DNA from: Campylobacter helveticus
GTDB lineage: Bacteria; Campylobacterota; Campylobacteria; Campylobacterales; Campylobacteraceae
Direction: 5' to 3'
Length of the DNA stretch: 64,000 bases
Assembly (NCBI RefSeq): GCF_002080395.1
Contig: NZ_CP020478.1
Span: 1,190,886-1,254,885, forward strand
The position numbers and the translations under genes are program-made. The notes beneath the pieces were generated by a model that made no database searches, had not been told where the DNA came from, and saw nothing but the letters and a program-made list of their open reading frames with translations. Position 1 is the first letter of the stretch; the number at the start of each line of letters is the position of its first letter. Positions 27,150 through 35,892 of this stretch are shown here, in pieces.

Positions 27150-27155
27150 ATTATA
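27150..27155 (-). promoter_or_regulatory. -10 box of nhaA1
   Basis: TATAAT on the minus strand (AGTTATAATTTT), about 27 bases before the preferred TTG start. It fits a sigma-70 promoter for the nhaA operon. Confidence 0.5.
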
Positions 27156-27192
27156 ACTAATTTTGATTAAGAAAAAATGCGTGAGGTAGGAA

Positions 27193-27212
27193 AAGGCACG
27201 AAGTCGTGCCTT
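27193..27212 (-). terminator. Terminator after YjfB-like gene
   Basis: Perfect 8-bp stem AAGGCACG / CGTGCCTT with a 4-base loop, just downstream of the stop at 27216 on the minus strand and followed there by TTTT. It separates the small gene from nhaA1. Confidence 0.75.
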
Positions 27213-27215
27213 AAA

Positions 27216-27410
27216 TTAAGCGTAAATGTCTAGAGTGCTTGTTTTAATAGCCGCTGCATCAACAGCTGGTGCTTGTGAAGTCTGCAAAGAACCGCTACTT
27301 AAACCCTCTATAAGTTTAGCCATCAAAGCTTCATTTGTATCTATACTTTTTTTCAACAAAGAAGTGTTAATCGCCGTCCTCAAAGAAGCATTACTCATAT
27401 CAGAAATCAT
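27216..27410 (-). CDS. YjfB-like putative motility protein
   Basis: 64-residue protein. It resembles the small YjfB family: M-S-N-A-S-L at the start, L-L-K-K-S-I-D-T-N-E-A in the middle, and a short L-D-I-Y-A end. The family is called putative motility protein but its function is not known. A strong AAGGAGGCGACT site precedes the ATG, so expression is probably high. The promoter matches the FliA type (27445-27471), which supports a flagellar link. By recall this is Cj1656c. Small size and no transmembrane part. Confidence 0.75.
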   Translation of the reverse strand: MISDMSNASLRTAINTSLLKKSIDTNEALMAKLIEGLSSGSLQTSQAPAVDAAAIKTSTLDIYA

Positions 27411-27444
27411 AGTCGCCTCCTTTAGTTTAGTCTAGACACTCTCT

Positions 27445-27471
27445 AAATCGACTAAAAAATAAAAAACTTAA
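27445..27471 (-). promoter_or_regulatory. FliA (sigma-28) promoter for YjfB-like gene
   Basis: On the minus strand TTAAGTTT (27471-27464), 13 bases, then CGATTT (27450-27445), matching the Campylobacter sigma-28 pattern TAAA-type -35 with CGATWT -10. It lies about 35 bases before the ATG of the 64-residue gene. Confidence 0.65.
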
Positions 27472-27490
27472 GCCCCCGCCCAAATTTATA

Positions 27491-27901
27491 CTAAGAACTC
27501 GCCTTACTTTTTGCCTCAAGCTCTTGGATAAGATTCGTTATCTCGATAACCTGTGCATTTAAAGTCATAATTTGCTTTAAAAACACCTCTTTCATACGCT
27601 CATCTTTTGTATTTTGCATTTTTGCACTAAGTTTTGCGATTTCACTTAATAATTCTTGCAATTTTTCATACAAATCAACCAGCCCATCGCCCTCGACTTT
27701 ACGCCCCTCAATCTTCTCTTCCTCGTTTTTTGAAAGCGTTTTGCCATCTTTAGCATTTAGCTTAGAATTTTCCTCTTTTTCCCCAGAATCTTCCACACTT
27801 TTTTCTTTTAAAATTTGCGTCTTATCTTGCGATAATTTTGCCCTTATCTCTTCTTTTAGCTGAAAATAAGGCGAATAATAATTTTTTAAATCTACTTGCA
27901 T
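27491..27901 (-). CDS. Small coiled-coil protein of unknown function, FliA-like promoter
   Basis: 136 residues that I do not recognise. It has no signal peptide or membrane helix. The N-terminal third is basic and mixed, the middle (about 30-75) is highly charged and low-complexity (many E, K, S and D), and the C-terminal 60 residues form a heptad-like coiled coil (L-Y-E-K-L-Q-E-L-L-S-E-I-A-K-L). A FliA-like promoter precedes it and the downstream neighbour is the YjfB-like gene, so a role in motility or secretion through the flagellar apparatus is a reasonable inference only. Confidence 0.65.
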   Translation of the reverse strand: MQVDLKNYYSPYFQLKEEIRAKLSQDKTQILKEKSVEDSGEKEENSKLNAKDGKTLSKNEEEKIEGRKVEGDGLVDLYEKLQELLSEIAKLSAKMQNTKDERMKEVFLKQIMTLNAQVIEITNLIQELEAKSKASS

Positions 27902-27918
27902 TTTGTCTCCTTAGCCTT

Positions 27919-27945
27919 AAATCGACCAAAACGACAAAATTTAAA
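27919..27945 (-). promoter_or_regulatory. Possible FliA (sigma-28) promoter for the 136-residue gene
   Basis: On the minus strand TTTAAATTT (27945-27937), 12 bases, then CGATTT (27924-27919). The spacing is one base shorter than for the neighbouring gene. It lies 18 bases before the ATG at 27901. Confidence 0.5.
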
Positions 27946-27956
27946 CCCCTTTTAGC

Positions 27957-28751
27957 TCACTTTGCCAAAAGTTCAAGCACCAAATTCGCCTGATGTGCCG
28001 CACAGATATTTACGCGTGGTGCCATCAGTCCATTACCCACTTTTGCACCATTTTTCAAGTCTCCACACACATAGAAATTTTTAGCGATTTTGTGCGTTTG
28101 TATGCTATTACTATCTCCATATCCCGCCAAGCCTGAAGCACAAATTAACACTTGATTTGCAAAATATCTATGAAAATTTTGTGCTATCATTGCTTTAGCT
28201 TCAGCCCTGTCAAAGGCTTCACAAACGATATTTGTATCCTTAAAAAGCTCTTTTAAATTATTTTCATCTATCTTTAAAGTATGAATTTCTACCTGAGTGT
28301 AAGGGTTTATCTCAGCGATTTGCTCTTTTAAAGCCTCTGTTTTAAATTTACCCAAATCACTCACGCGGTAGGCTTGGCGGTTAAGATTACTCGGCTCTAC
28401 CACATCAAAATCGATAAGCTTAAGTCCTCCTAGCCCACTTCTAGCTAACATTATCGCTATATGTGAGCCAAGCCCACCTAGCCCACACACCGCCACTTTT
28501 GCCGCTTTTAATTTATCGTGAAGTTTTGGCGTGTGCCTTGCCCTCATCATCGCATCGAGTGCCTCAGGGGGCGGCAGGGTATTTTTCGCTATGCAAAAAA
28601 GCTCATCACCTTCATCTAAATCCACCTCATCTTTAGTCGCAAAGCCGTTTATTATCCATACATCGCTTTCATTTTGACTCACGCTTTTAAAAAATTCCCC
28701 GCTTGTTTTAAAATGCGTCTCAATCACTTCGCCATTAAATTTAATCCTCAT
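27957..28751 (-). CDS. thiF: ThiF with N-terminal ThiS-like domain (thiamine sulfur-carrier adenylyltransferase)
   Basis: Activates the C terminus of ThiS by adenylation for thiazole synthesis. Residues 1-60 look like a ThiS-like beta-grasp domain; from about residue 70 comes the E1-like domain with the ATP-binding G91-L-G-G-L-G96 and D in L-I-D-F-D-V-V-E-P-S-N-L-N-R-Q. The ATG overlaps the thiS stop (ATGA). A GTG one codon upstream is possible but weaker. Usually thiG and thiH follow in C. jejuni; here an unrelated gene follows, so the thiamine genes are split. Confidence 0.88.
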   Translation of the reverse strand: MRIKFNGEVIETHFKTSGEFFKSVSQNESDVWIINGFATKDEVDLDEGDELFCIAKNTLPPPEALDAMMRARHTPKLHDKLKAAKVAVCGLGGLGSHIAIMLARSGLGGLKLIDFDVVEPSNLNRQAYRVSDLGKFKTEALKEQIAEINPYTQVEIHTLKIDENNLKELFKDTNIVCEAFDRAEAKAMIAQNFHRYFANQVLICASGLAGYGDSNSIQTHKIAKNFYVCGDLKNGAKVGNGLMAPRVNICAAHQANLVLELLAK

Positions 28752-28942
28752 CACCCACCTCCTACAAAACTTACAATTTCGGCTTTATCGCCTTTTTTTA
28801 AGATTAAGTTTTCAAATTCGCTTTTAGGCACGATTTTACCATTTAGCTCTAGGGCGATTAAATTCGCTCTTAAGCCCATTTTTTCTACATAATCCGCAAA
28901 TTTCAACTCTTTTAAATCAAGCTTTTCGCCATTGATTATCAT
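28751..28942 (-). CDS. thiS: Sulfur carrier protein ThiS
   Basis: 63-residue beta-grasp carrier; its C terminus is activated by ThiF and carries the thiocarboxylate used in thiazole formation. It ends in V-G-G-G, so the terminal Gly-Gly is present with an additional glycine before it. A strong GGAGGTG lies 4-5 bases upstream of the ATG. The stop overlaps the thiF start, so carrier and enzyme are co-translated. Confidence 0.88.
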   Translation of the reverse strand: MIINGEKLDLKELKFADYVEKMGLRANLIALELNGKIVPKSEFENLILKKGDKAEIVSFVGGG

Positions 28943-28999
28943 TTTTCACCTCCAACGAGCATTCAAAAGCCCCCTACATCATCACTTAAATAACAGCTT

Positions 29000-30037
29000 T
29001 TAAATTTCATTAAGCTTTCCTTGAATTTCTATGGTTTTTTTAAGAATTTTGCAAATTTTAAGTAAGTGTTCTAGCTCCTCTTTGGTGCAAACATAATCTT
29101 TTCTATACTTTAGCCACTGCTTTATGACTTGATAACCGCCTATGGTATAGTCCCACACTTCGCGGCTTATGCCTATTATGCTTAACTTTTCATTTAAAAT
29201 AATGCGCCCCTTTTTCTGCGCGTCCTCTTTAAACCTTTCACTTTCTTGTCTTTTTTCTATAAAACTAAAAGCAAAATCCCCCTCAAAGTCTATATTATCC
29301 TCCGGGATTTCTTGCATTAGGTGCAGTTTTATCAGTTTGCTTCCTAGCCTTTCAAAACGCTCAAATTCTTTTACACTCACTTCAAAGCTCACTTTTGGAA
29401 AGCCTATTTTAAGGTATTCTAAATACTTGCTTCTATATTTTGGATTATATAAATTCGCATAGATAAAGGCTAGAATTTGCTCCTCGTTTTTATGCTTTAA
29501 AATTTTATGTTTTTCTTTATAGGCTAAAAATTCTGGCGTGAAATTTGGAGTTTTTCCCTCAATATCGTAAAGATAAAGGGGAGCGATGTAGCAACCACTA
29601 CTATGCCCCACAAGCTGACAACGCTCCACTAAGCCATTATTAATAAAAGCTGAAGTGTGATCGCTACCTTTACCAAATTTTACAAAAGTAAGCCCCAAAT
29701 TCTTCCCATTTAAAAAATGCTGACTTAAGCTAGATGGTGTTCCCCAAAACCCCTTGCTTTTAGCTGTAAAAAAAGTCCAACGACTATCAAAAGGACGATA
29801 ATTAATTTTGATAATTTTCTTTTGAAATTCCTCGTCTTTTTTGCAATTTGCCACAATATCGCTTTTAGCTCTTTCCACACTCCAGTCTCTTGAGTCTTTC
29901 AGCGTGTATTTATCTTTTAATTTTTCTACACTTAAATCTTTAAAATCTTGCAAAGTTTGTTTTAGAGAATTTTCATTTAAATGGATGCAAATTTTATCCC
30001 TTTCAGCTTGATTTCCACTACCATATCCTAAAAACAC
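29000..30037 (-). pseudogene. 3' part (target-recognition domain) of Type IIG/ISP-like R-M gene, out of frame
   Basis: 345 residues that continue the frame of the gene beginning at 32190 but are cut off by the 14-G tract. The first codon is GTG at 30037 just inside the reading frame and has no independent ribosome-binding site, so this is not a separate gene. It has Y-R-P-F-D-S-R-W near residue 90 and W-D-Y-T-I-G-G-Y-Q-V near the end, patterns typical of the C-terminal specificity domain of Type ISP enzymes such as LlaBIII. It would choose the DNA target. OFF in this sequence. Confidence 0.8.
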
Positions 30038-32190
30038 AGCCTTACCCCCCCCCCCCCCGTGAGTGCTTTATCCCCCGCTAAAGCCCAAAAATCCTCATAT
30101 TCCTCATTTTCAAAGCTTTTTGGCACAAACCAAAAATAAGGCTTACTTAAGCTTAATTCTTCCCATTTTATAGAATTTAGTCCCTCCTGTGCTATGCTGT
30201 CTAAAAGGGCAAATTTTTCCGCTCTTTTAAAAATGCCTTTTTGCGCTGTGGAGGCGTAAAAGAGTTTTGCTCCCTTGCTTGGCTCATTTTTATATTTTAT
30301 AAAAAAGCTAATGCAAACGCCCACTTTGATGCTAAAGACATTTTCGTCCTCTTTAGCGTCTTTTTCACTGCTTCCGTGCAAATTTAAAATATAAATTGCA
30401 TCAAAGCTTGTAAAAAGGCTCTCTCTCATAGCACGGTGTGTGCGTCCGTCTAAAAAAGAATTGTTAGTAATGAAGCCCATTAAACCTAAGTTGTTTTCAA
30501 AAAGGTCATTTTTCTTTTGCTCTAGTAATTTCCACTGCGCAAAACGCATAAATTTAATATAATCATCATCTAAATTTATCTTCGCTTCATTAAGCCCTAA
30601 TTTATAAGCCTCCAAAAGCTTTAAAATTTCCTTGCCTTTATTTTTACTTTTGGCGTTATAAGGGGGATTTCCTAAGATGACAAGTAAATTTTCCTTATGC
30701 TTTATTTTCCTTGCTTTTTCGTTTTCATCTTTAAGCTCCATAAGAAAAGAAGTGGAATTGTATTCTTGATTCTCGCTTAAGTCTAAAGTATTATTAAGAT
30801 AAATTTGAAAGTCCGCTTCATTCACCTCATCATAGCCCTTTTTCTTTAAAATCTGCCTAAGCTTAAGCCTTGCTACGATATAAGGCACAAAAGAAAGTTC
30901 AAAGCCGTAAATTTCTTTTAAAAACTTCTCTTTTATGGCTTCATTTTGCACGGCTTTTTTAAAGCTTTCATTTTGAGAGAGGCAAGACTGCTGCTCTAAA
31001 ATCTTCTCACACACAGAGGCTAAAAAGCTGCCCGTTCCCGTGGCAAAGTCAAGCACCTTTACACCCGGCTCACTCAAGCCCTTTTTGTCAAAATGCGTTC
31101 TTAAAAGCTCATCAAGACTAGAAACTATGGCATTTACCACAGGCGCTGGCGTGTAAAAAACCCCTCCCTCTCTTCTTTTTTGCGTGCCTTTTAGCTCATC
31201 GTAAGCCTTGATAAAATCCTCGTAAAGATAAATGGCGATTTGCTCAAGTTCTAAATTTAAAAATTTAGCCATCGTGGCTTTATCTAGTAAGGATATGGTT
31301 TTTTGTATGTTGATTAGCACCCCTTTAATAGGCTCTGGCAAATTAAAATTTGGCATAGCAAAATAAATAATCTCACTTAGCGTTTTAAAATTTTTAGGCA
31401 AATAAGCGATGAAATTTTGCACTTCATTTTCACTAAAATCAAAATTCTCATTTTCCACAAAAGAGACAAAAAGCCCATAAACTACGCTTTGAGCTATTAA
31501 ATCACAAAAATCAAACTCATTAAAATTCATTTGTGCTAGTTGTGTAAATTCGCTATAAATGCGTTCAAAGAATTTGAAAAAATTTTGATTTTTCGCATTT
31601 TTTTGCTTTTGCCACTCTTCATAAGCGCTATGTAAAGCCGTGCTAAGATAAAAGCTCTGCGTCGATAAAGCACTGATGAGTTCGGTTTTACTTTTGATAT
31701 TTGCGTGGTTTTCATTAAAAAAATCGCTAATAAGCGTTAAAAAAACTTGCTTTTCATCCTCTTTAAAAAGCGTGGGGTTATCTTTATCAAAAAGTGTGCA
31801 AGTTTTAATCACCTTACCAAAAGAAAGCAAAATAAACTGACAATAATTTGTCAAAAGGATGTTAGGACAAATTTGTGTGTAGCGGCGTAATTGCTCACTT
31901 TGAAGCTCTTTTTTTAAATCCACATTGATATTTTTACACTCGACAAAGCCCACTAAAGCATTGTAACTTAGCTTATTTTTAGGGTCGATGCGTTTATAGA
32001 CCTTAAAATCTGCCCTTGCTGTGCCTTTTTCATCTTTGCTTGGGGCTTCTTGTAGGATTTTAACATTTTGCACACTAGGACTAAGGGCGTTAAGCAAATT
32101 TTGAAGTGGAGTGCGGAAGGAATGCTCACCAAAATCGTTCGTTTTATAAATTTCAATTATCTCTTTTTGATAATCCTCTAAAACCTGCAT
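30028..32190 (-). CDS. 5' part of phase-variable helicase-free Type IIG/ISP-like restriction-methyltransferase
   Basis: 720 residues of a fused endonuclease-methyltransferase, truncated by frameshift. A PD-(D/E)xK-type nuclease site is seen at D61 and E84-C-K86, then a helical linker, then an N6-adenine methyltransferase with motif I F-A-T-G-T-G-S near residues 382-388 and motif IV N508-P-P-Y511. No helicase domain is present, so it is Type IIG-like rather than classical Type ISP. In this state the target-recognition part is lost and activity is not expected. It overlaps dapE by one base and is followed by thiS, a location different from that I recall for C. jejuni cjeI. The recognition sequence is unknown. 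Confidence 0.85.
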   Translation of the reverse strand: MQVLEDYQKEIIEIYKTNDFGEHSFRTPLQNLLNALSPSVQNVKILQEAPSKDEKGTARADFKVYKRIDPKNKLSYNALVGFVECKNINVDLKKELQSEQLRRYTQICPNILLTNYCQFILLSFGKVIKTCTLFDKDNPTLFKEDEKQVFLTLISDFFNENHANIKSKTELISALSTQSFYLSTALHSAYEEWQKQKNAKNQNFFKFFERIYSEFTQLAQMNFNEFDFCDLIAQSVVYGLFVSFVENENFDFSENEVQNFIAYLPKNFKTLSEIIYFAMPNFNLPEPIKGVLINIQKTISLLDKATMAKFLNLELEQIAIYLYEDFIKAYDELKGTQKRREGGVFYTPAPVVNAIVSSLDELLRTHFDKKGLSEPGVKVLDFATGTGSFLASVCEKILEQQSCLSQNESFKKAVQNEAIKEKFLKEIYGFELSFVPYIVARLKLRQILKKKGYDEVNEADFQIYLNNTLDLSENQEYNSTSFLMELKDENEKARKIKHKENLLVILGNPPYNAKSKNKGKEILKLLEAYKLGLNEAKINLDDDYIKFMRFAQWKLLEQKKNDLFENNLGLMGFITNNSFLDGRTHRAMRESLFTSFDAIYILNLHGSSEKDAKEDENVFSIKVGVCISFFIKYKNEPSKGAKLFYASTAQKGIFKRAEKFALLDSIAQEGLNSIKWEELSLSKPYFWFVPKSFENEEYEDFWALAGDKALTGGGGVRLCF
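30045..30058. repeat. Poly-G tract of 14 (G on minus strand) in R-M gene
   Basis: Fourteen consecutive C on the plus strand. Reading from L-T (ACG) into GGG codons, 14 G sends the frame to V-R-L-C-F and stop. 12 or 15 G would join to K-A-V-F-L-G-Y-G-S-G and continue for the remaining ~345 residues, giving about 1065 residues. OFF by one base here. Confidence 0.92.
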
Positions 32191-33287
32191 TAAAAATTCT
32201 CCAACAAATCTTTAAAAACCAAACAAAGCTTTTCAAAATCCTCCACACTCACCCTTTCATTAACCGCGTGGATGGTGTCGTTTCTCACGCCAAATTCAGC
32301 CACTTTCACGCCAAATTCCGCAAAAAACCTAGCATCCGATGTGCCTCCCTTAGTGTTTAGCTCAGGCACGACCCCACTTATCTTTTGCACGCTTTCGTTA
32401 AGCTTTTGGACGATTTTAGAATTTGCGTCTGTTAAAAAAGGCTTGGAGCTTTGCGTTAAAACAAGCTCGTAATTAAGCCCGTGGCAAAGCTTTTCTATGT
32501 AATTTCGCACATCTTCTACACTCGTGTCGTTTGAATTTCTCACATTTAACATTAATCTTAAATCATTAGGCGTTACATTGCTTACGCCAAGCCCTGCGCG
32601 TATGTCTGTCAAAACGATTTTAGAGGGGGCAAACTCGGCACTTCCAGGGTCCAAGTCAAACCCTGCTAAAAATTTAAGCGCTGGAGCAAAATCGTGGATA
32701 GGATTCATCGCTTTTTCGGGGTAGGCAGCGTGTCCTTGTTTGCCTCTAATGAGTAATTTTCCATTGATAGAACCACGCCGTCCTATCTTAATGCTATCTC
32801 CAAAGCTCTTTACACAGGTAGGCTCTGCTACGATAGCGTAATCTGGCAACATTTGCCTTTCTTCCATAAATTTCAGCACTTCAATCGTGCCGTGCTTTGC
32901 CTCGCCCTCTTCATCACTTGTGAGGATTAAAGAAAGTCTTGAGCCTTTAAAATCGGCATTTTTAACCGCCGCGATGAAGGCAGCCACCCCGCTTTTCATA
33001 TCTTGTGCGCCTCTTGCATAAATGAAACCATCTTTTTCCAAAGGTAAAAAAGGCTCACTTTCCCAGCCCTCACCCGCTGGCACGACATCAATATGCCCTC
33101 CAAAGGCTAAATGCTCTCCCTCATCGTTAAATTTCTTTGTCAAAAGTAAATTTTTCACACCCTCTTTTTCGATGAAAAAAGCCTCAAAATCACTAAGCTC
33201 CAAAGCGATGAAATTTAATGCCCCATCATCATCTGGAGTGATGGATTTAAATTTTAAAAGTTCGATTAAAAATTCTTTTGCGTTCAT
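32190..33287 (-). CDS. dapE: Succinyl-diaminopimelate desuccinylase
   Basis: Cleaves N-succinyl-LL-diaminopimelate in lysine and peptidoglycan precursor synthesis. M20 family with a two-zinc site: H in F-G-G-H-I-D-V-V-P (H67-D69 area), D in [10 protein letters not shown] in T-S-D-E-E-G-E-A, and H near the C terminus in D-T-I-H-A-V-N-E-R. About 365 residues from the ATG at 33287; a TTG 12 bases before would overlap the GGGGA ribosome-binding site. The stop abuts the R-M gene start. By recall Cj1048c. Confidence 0.95.
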   Translation of the reverse strand: MNAKEFLIELLKFKSITPDDDGALNFIALELSDFEAFFIEKEGVKNLLLTKKFNDEGEHLAFGGHIDVVPAGEGWESEPFLPLEKDGFIYARGAQDMKSGVAAFIAAVKNADFKGSRLSLILTSDEEGEAKHGTIEVLKFMEERQMLPDYAIVAEPTCVKSFGDSIKIGRRGSINGKLLIRGKQGHAAYPEKAMNPIHDFAPALKFLAGFDLDPGSAEFAPSKIVLTDIRAGLGVSNVTPNDLRLMLNVRNSNDTSVEDVRNYIEKLCHGLNYELVLTQSSKPFLTDANSKIVQKLNESVQKISGVVPELNTKGGTSDARFFAEFGVKVAEFGVRNDTIHAVNERVSVEDFEKLCLVFKDLLENF

Positions 33288-33289
33288 TT

Positions 33290-33889
33290 TTATCCCCAAA
33301 AAGTTTTATAGAGTAAATTTAAAGCAAAATACTCTATGATTAAAGCTGAAAAAACATTGATGTAGTATATCACCTTAGCCTTAAAAAGATGACTAAATTT
33401 TCCCACAAAAAACGGCAAAGCCAAAATCCAAAAAAAGATAAAACACACAAGTCCTAGCGTTAAGATTAAAGGGTAGGCATTACTCGCAGAAAGAGAGGCA
33501 AAAGAAAGCCAAAATCCTATAACATAAGGATTTGAAATGTTTAAAAACAAACCTTTCAAAAAGCTTTTAAATAAAGAATTTGAAACCTTACTTTTTTGAA
33601 TTTCCAAATTTTTAGGCTTTTGCTTTATCGTTAAAAAGGCGATGTAGGTAAAAAAGCAAAAGCCAAAAAGTGCCAAAATCTTTAAAAACAAAGGCTGATT
33701 TAAAAAATGCAAAACCCCAAAATTTAGCAAACTCAAATAAAATGCGTCCGCAACCAACGCCCCAAGCCCTAAAAAAAAGGCTTTTTTAAAAGAAGTGAGC
33801 GCGTAAGAAAGAATTAATAAATTCACAGGTCCAAAAGGCACAGCCACCCCAACCCCAAGCAAAGCCCCATCAATAAAACTTTTAAACAC
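33290..33889 (-). CDS. LysE-family amino acid exporter
   Basis: 199-residue membrane protein with six hydrophobic helices. The N terminus has the LysE/RhtB signature [14 protein letters not shown]. Substrate is likely an amino acid or related metabolite but is not shown. It overlaps the sirtuin gene by 8 bases and ends 3 bases before dapE. By recall Cj1049c. Confidence 0.85.
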   Translation of the reverse strand: MFKSFIDGALLGVGVAVPFGPVNLLILSYALTSFKKAFFLGLGALVADAFYLSLLNFGVLHFLNQPLFLKILALFGFCFFTYIAFLTIKQKPKNLEIQKSKVSNSLFKSFLKGLFLNISNPYVIGFWLSFASLSASNAYPLILTLGLVCFIFFWILALPFFVGKFSHLFKAKVIYYINVFSALIIEYFALNLLYKTFWG

Positions 33890-34574
33890 TTAAAAACTCC
33901 TCCACATCTAAGGCGATTTTATCCACTGCGTCTATAATATCTTCTTTATAAACCTTATCAAAACAAGCCTCCAAATTTTCATCGCTTTGGAGCAAATTTA
34001 AAATGCTTTTTTCGCACATTTTTGCATAATACCCCACCGGTAAAACCTCCCCACTCGTGCCTATGGAGATAAATAAATGCGTCTTTTCTAAAAGCGTGTA
34101 AAGCGTTTGATACTCAGGCGCTTGTTCTTCAAACATCACGATATGATGTCTTAAATTTGCACTTTTGCAAAAAGGGCAAATTTGATGCAATCTACTCTCA
34201 TAGCCGATATTAAAAATTTTTCCACATTCTAAACAACGAAGCTGGGGTAAAAAGCCGTGTAGATGAATGACATCTTTGCAATTTGCACGCTCTAGCAAAT
34301 CATCAACATTTTGCGTTAGCATAAAGATATTTTGAGGGAATTTAGCCTTAAGTTTAGCTAAAACAAAATGCGCGTGATTAGGCTTGACTTTTGCGAGTTC
34401 TGCGCGTCTCATATCGTAAAAGTCTAAAACTTTTTTAGGATTTTTCCTAAAGGCGGAAGCGGAGCAAACCTCCATCACATCATATTCTTCCCAAAGTCCA
34501 TTATTATCCCTAAAAGTCTTTAAACCACTTGGAGCGCTAAGTCCAGCCCCGCTTAATATCATTACATTTTTCAT
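33882..34574 (-). CDS. NAD-dependent protein deacylase (sirtuin, CobB-like)
   Basis: About 230 residues. G-A-G-L-S-A-P-S-G-L-K-T-F-R at the start and T-Q-N-V-D-D-L bind NAD; H107 in H-L-H-G-F-L is the catalytic base. Zinc ligands are C115, C118, C134 and C137. Y54 and R57 match the class III pair that in E. coli CobB permits removal of succinyl and malonyl groups, so both deacetylase and desuccinylase activity are plausible. The ATG at 34574 follows a GTG. Its promoter may share a symmetric TATTATAATA with cmeD. Confidence 0.9.
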   Translation of the reverse strand: MKNVMILSGAGLSAPSGLKTFRDNNGLWEEYDVMEVCSASAFRKNPKKVLDFYDMRRAELAKVKPNHAHFVLAKLKAKFPQNIFMLTQNVDDLLERANCKDVIHLHGFLPQLRCLECGKIFNIGYESRLHQICPFCKSANLRHHIVMFEEQAPEYQTLYTLLEKTHLFISIGTSGEVLPVGYYAKMCEKSILNLLQSDENLEACFDKVYKEDIIDAVDKIALDVEEFLSV

Positions 34575-34612
34575 CACAACTCTTTGATTAAAAGAAAAAT
34601 TTATTTAAAGCG

Positions 34613-34622
34613 TATTATAATA
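34613..34622. promoter_or_regulatory. Palindromic -10 element between sirtuin and cmeD
   Basis: TATTATAATA equals its own reverse complement and holds TATAAT on both strands. For the minus strand it gives a leader of about 30 bases to the sirtuin. For the plus strand the start site would fall at or next to the cmeD ATG. Confidence 0.5.
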
Positions 34623-34626
34623 AATT

Positions 34627-35892
34627 ATGAAGAAGATTAATAAATGCCTCGTTTTGATTCTAACGCCACTCATACTTAAGGCTTCAAATTTAAACGAATT
34701 GATAGAACTTAGCCTTAAAAATGAAAGTTATCTCATCAAAGAACTTCAAAATTTACAAAGCATAGCACAAAAAGACGCGGCGTTTAATGCTTATCTGCCA
34801 AGCTTAAGCCTTAACTCTGGATATATGGCGAATAATAAAGATAGAAGTTTAATTGACCCAAACGAAAGCCTTTTTTCAAGGCTTAGTCTTAATTTCTTAC
34901 TTTATGACGGAGGTAAAAGAGAGGCGCATATTAAAAGTTTAAAACTCAAAGAAATTCTCACAAGACTAGATAAAAAAGAGCAGAAAAATCTTCTTGCTCT
35001 AAGTGCCACAACGCTTTATTTTAATTATCTAAGCCTTGAAGAAATCGTTAAAGCAAATGAACAAAAAAAGGCATTTTTAAAACAAAATTTAATAAGACTT
35101 GAAAATTTCCATAAAGCTGGACTTAGCGCAAAAGACGAGCTTGAAAGCATAAGGGCAAAATACCACTTAGCCTCTTTAGAACTTTCGCAAAATCTCTTAA
35201 AAATAGAAAACCTTAAAAAAGAGCTTTTTGTCTTAGCAACAAAGGAATTTACACCGCTTGGCAAAGCAAGTCTTAAAGAGCCACGCAAAAGCCAAAGTCA
35301 AAACATTAAAGTTTTAAAAGCAAAAGAGCAAATTTATCTAGCTAATGAGGGCGTGAGTATGGCAAGGGCGGAATTTTTCCCAAAATTTTTCGTGCAAAAT
35401 CACTTAAGCTTTTATGAAAATAATCATAATCCAAAAATCCCAGCCCCTTATCAAAATCTAGGCGCAGAAATGTTTAATGAGAGTGGCACAACAAATCAAA
35501 TTTTACTCGGCTTAGAATGGAAAATTTTTGATTTTGGTGCGAGAAATAAAGAGCTTGAAAGCAAACGCTTAAATGTGCAAATTCAAAAAGCAAATTATGC
35601 TTTACTTAAAAGGCAAAATGAAGAAGAGCTTAAATATTTAGAAAAAAATTTAAGCGTTTTAAAAGAACAAATCAAAGCCTTAAAATATAGTCTAAACGCC
35701 GCAAATTTAGCATATGAAAGTGTAGATAGAAAATATAATGCTGGGCTTTGCTCTTATGTGGAATATTTGGGAGCTTTGGAGCTTAAATTTAAGGCTTTAA
35801 GTGATTTAGAACTCGCAAAAAATGAGCTTGAAATCACTAAGGCAAATTATTATTTTACCGCTGGGCTTGAAATCAATAAGGAAATAGAATGA
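34627..35892 (+). CDS. cmeD: Outer-membrane channel of RND efflux pump, CmeD
   Basis: TolC-family channel (421 residues) forming the outer part of the CmeDEF multidrug efflux system. A signal peptide of about 18-20 residues ends near L-K-A-S. Two repeats of the TolC family follow, with long coiled-coil helices. No ribosome-binding site precedes the ATG, which lies 5 bases after a TATAAT, so leaderless translation is possible. It overlaps cmeE by 4 bases. By recall Cj1031. Confidence 0.88.
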   Translation: MKKINKCLVLILTPLILKASNLNELIELSLKNESYLIKELQNLQSIAQKDAAFNAYLPSLSLNSGYMANNKDRSLIDPNESLFSRLSLNFLLYDGGKREAHIKSLKLKEILTRLDKKEQKNLLALSATTLYFNYLSLEEIVKANEQKKAFLKQNLIRLENFHKAGLSAKDELESIRAKYHLASLELSQNLLKIENLKKELFVLATKEFTPLGKASLKEPRKSQSQNIKVLKAKEQIYLANEGVSMARAEFFPKFFVQNHLSFYENNHNPKIPAPYQNLGAEMFNESGTTNQILLGLEWKIFDFGARNKELESKRLNVQIQKANYALLKRQNEEELKYLEKNLSVLKEQIKALKYSLNAANLAYESVDRKYNAGLCSYVEYLGALELKFKALSDLELAKNELEITKANYYFTAGLEINKEIE

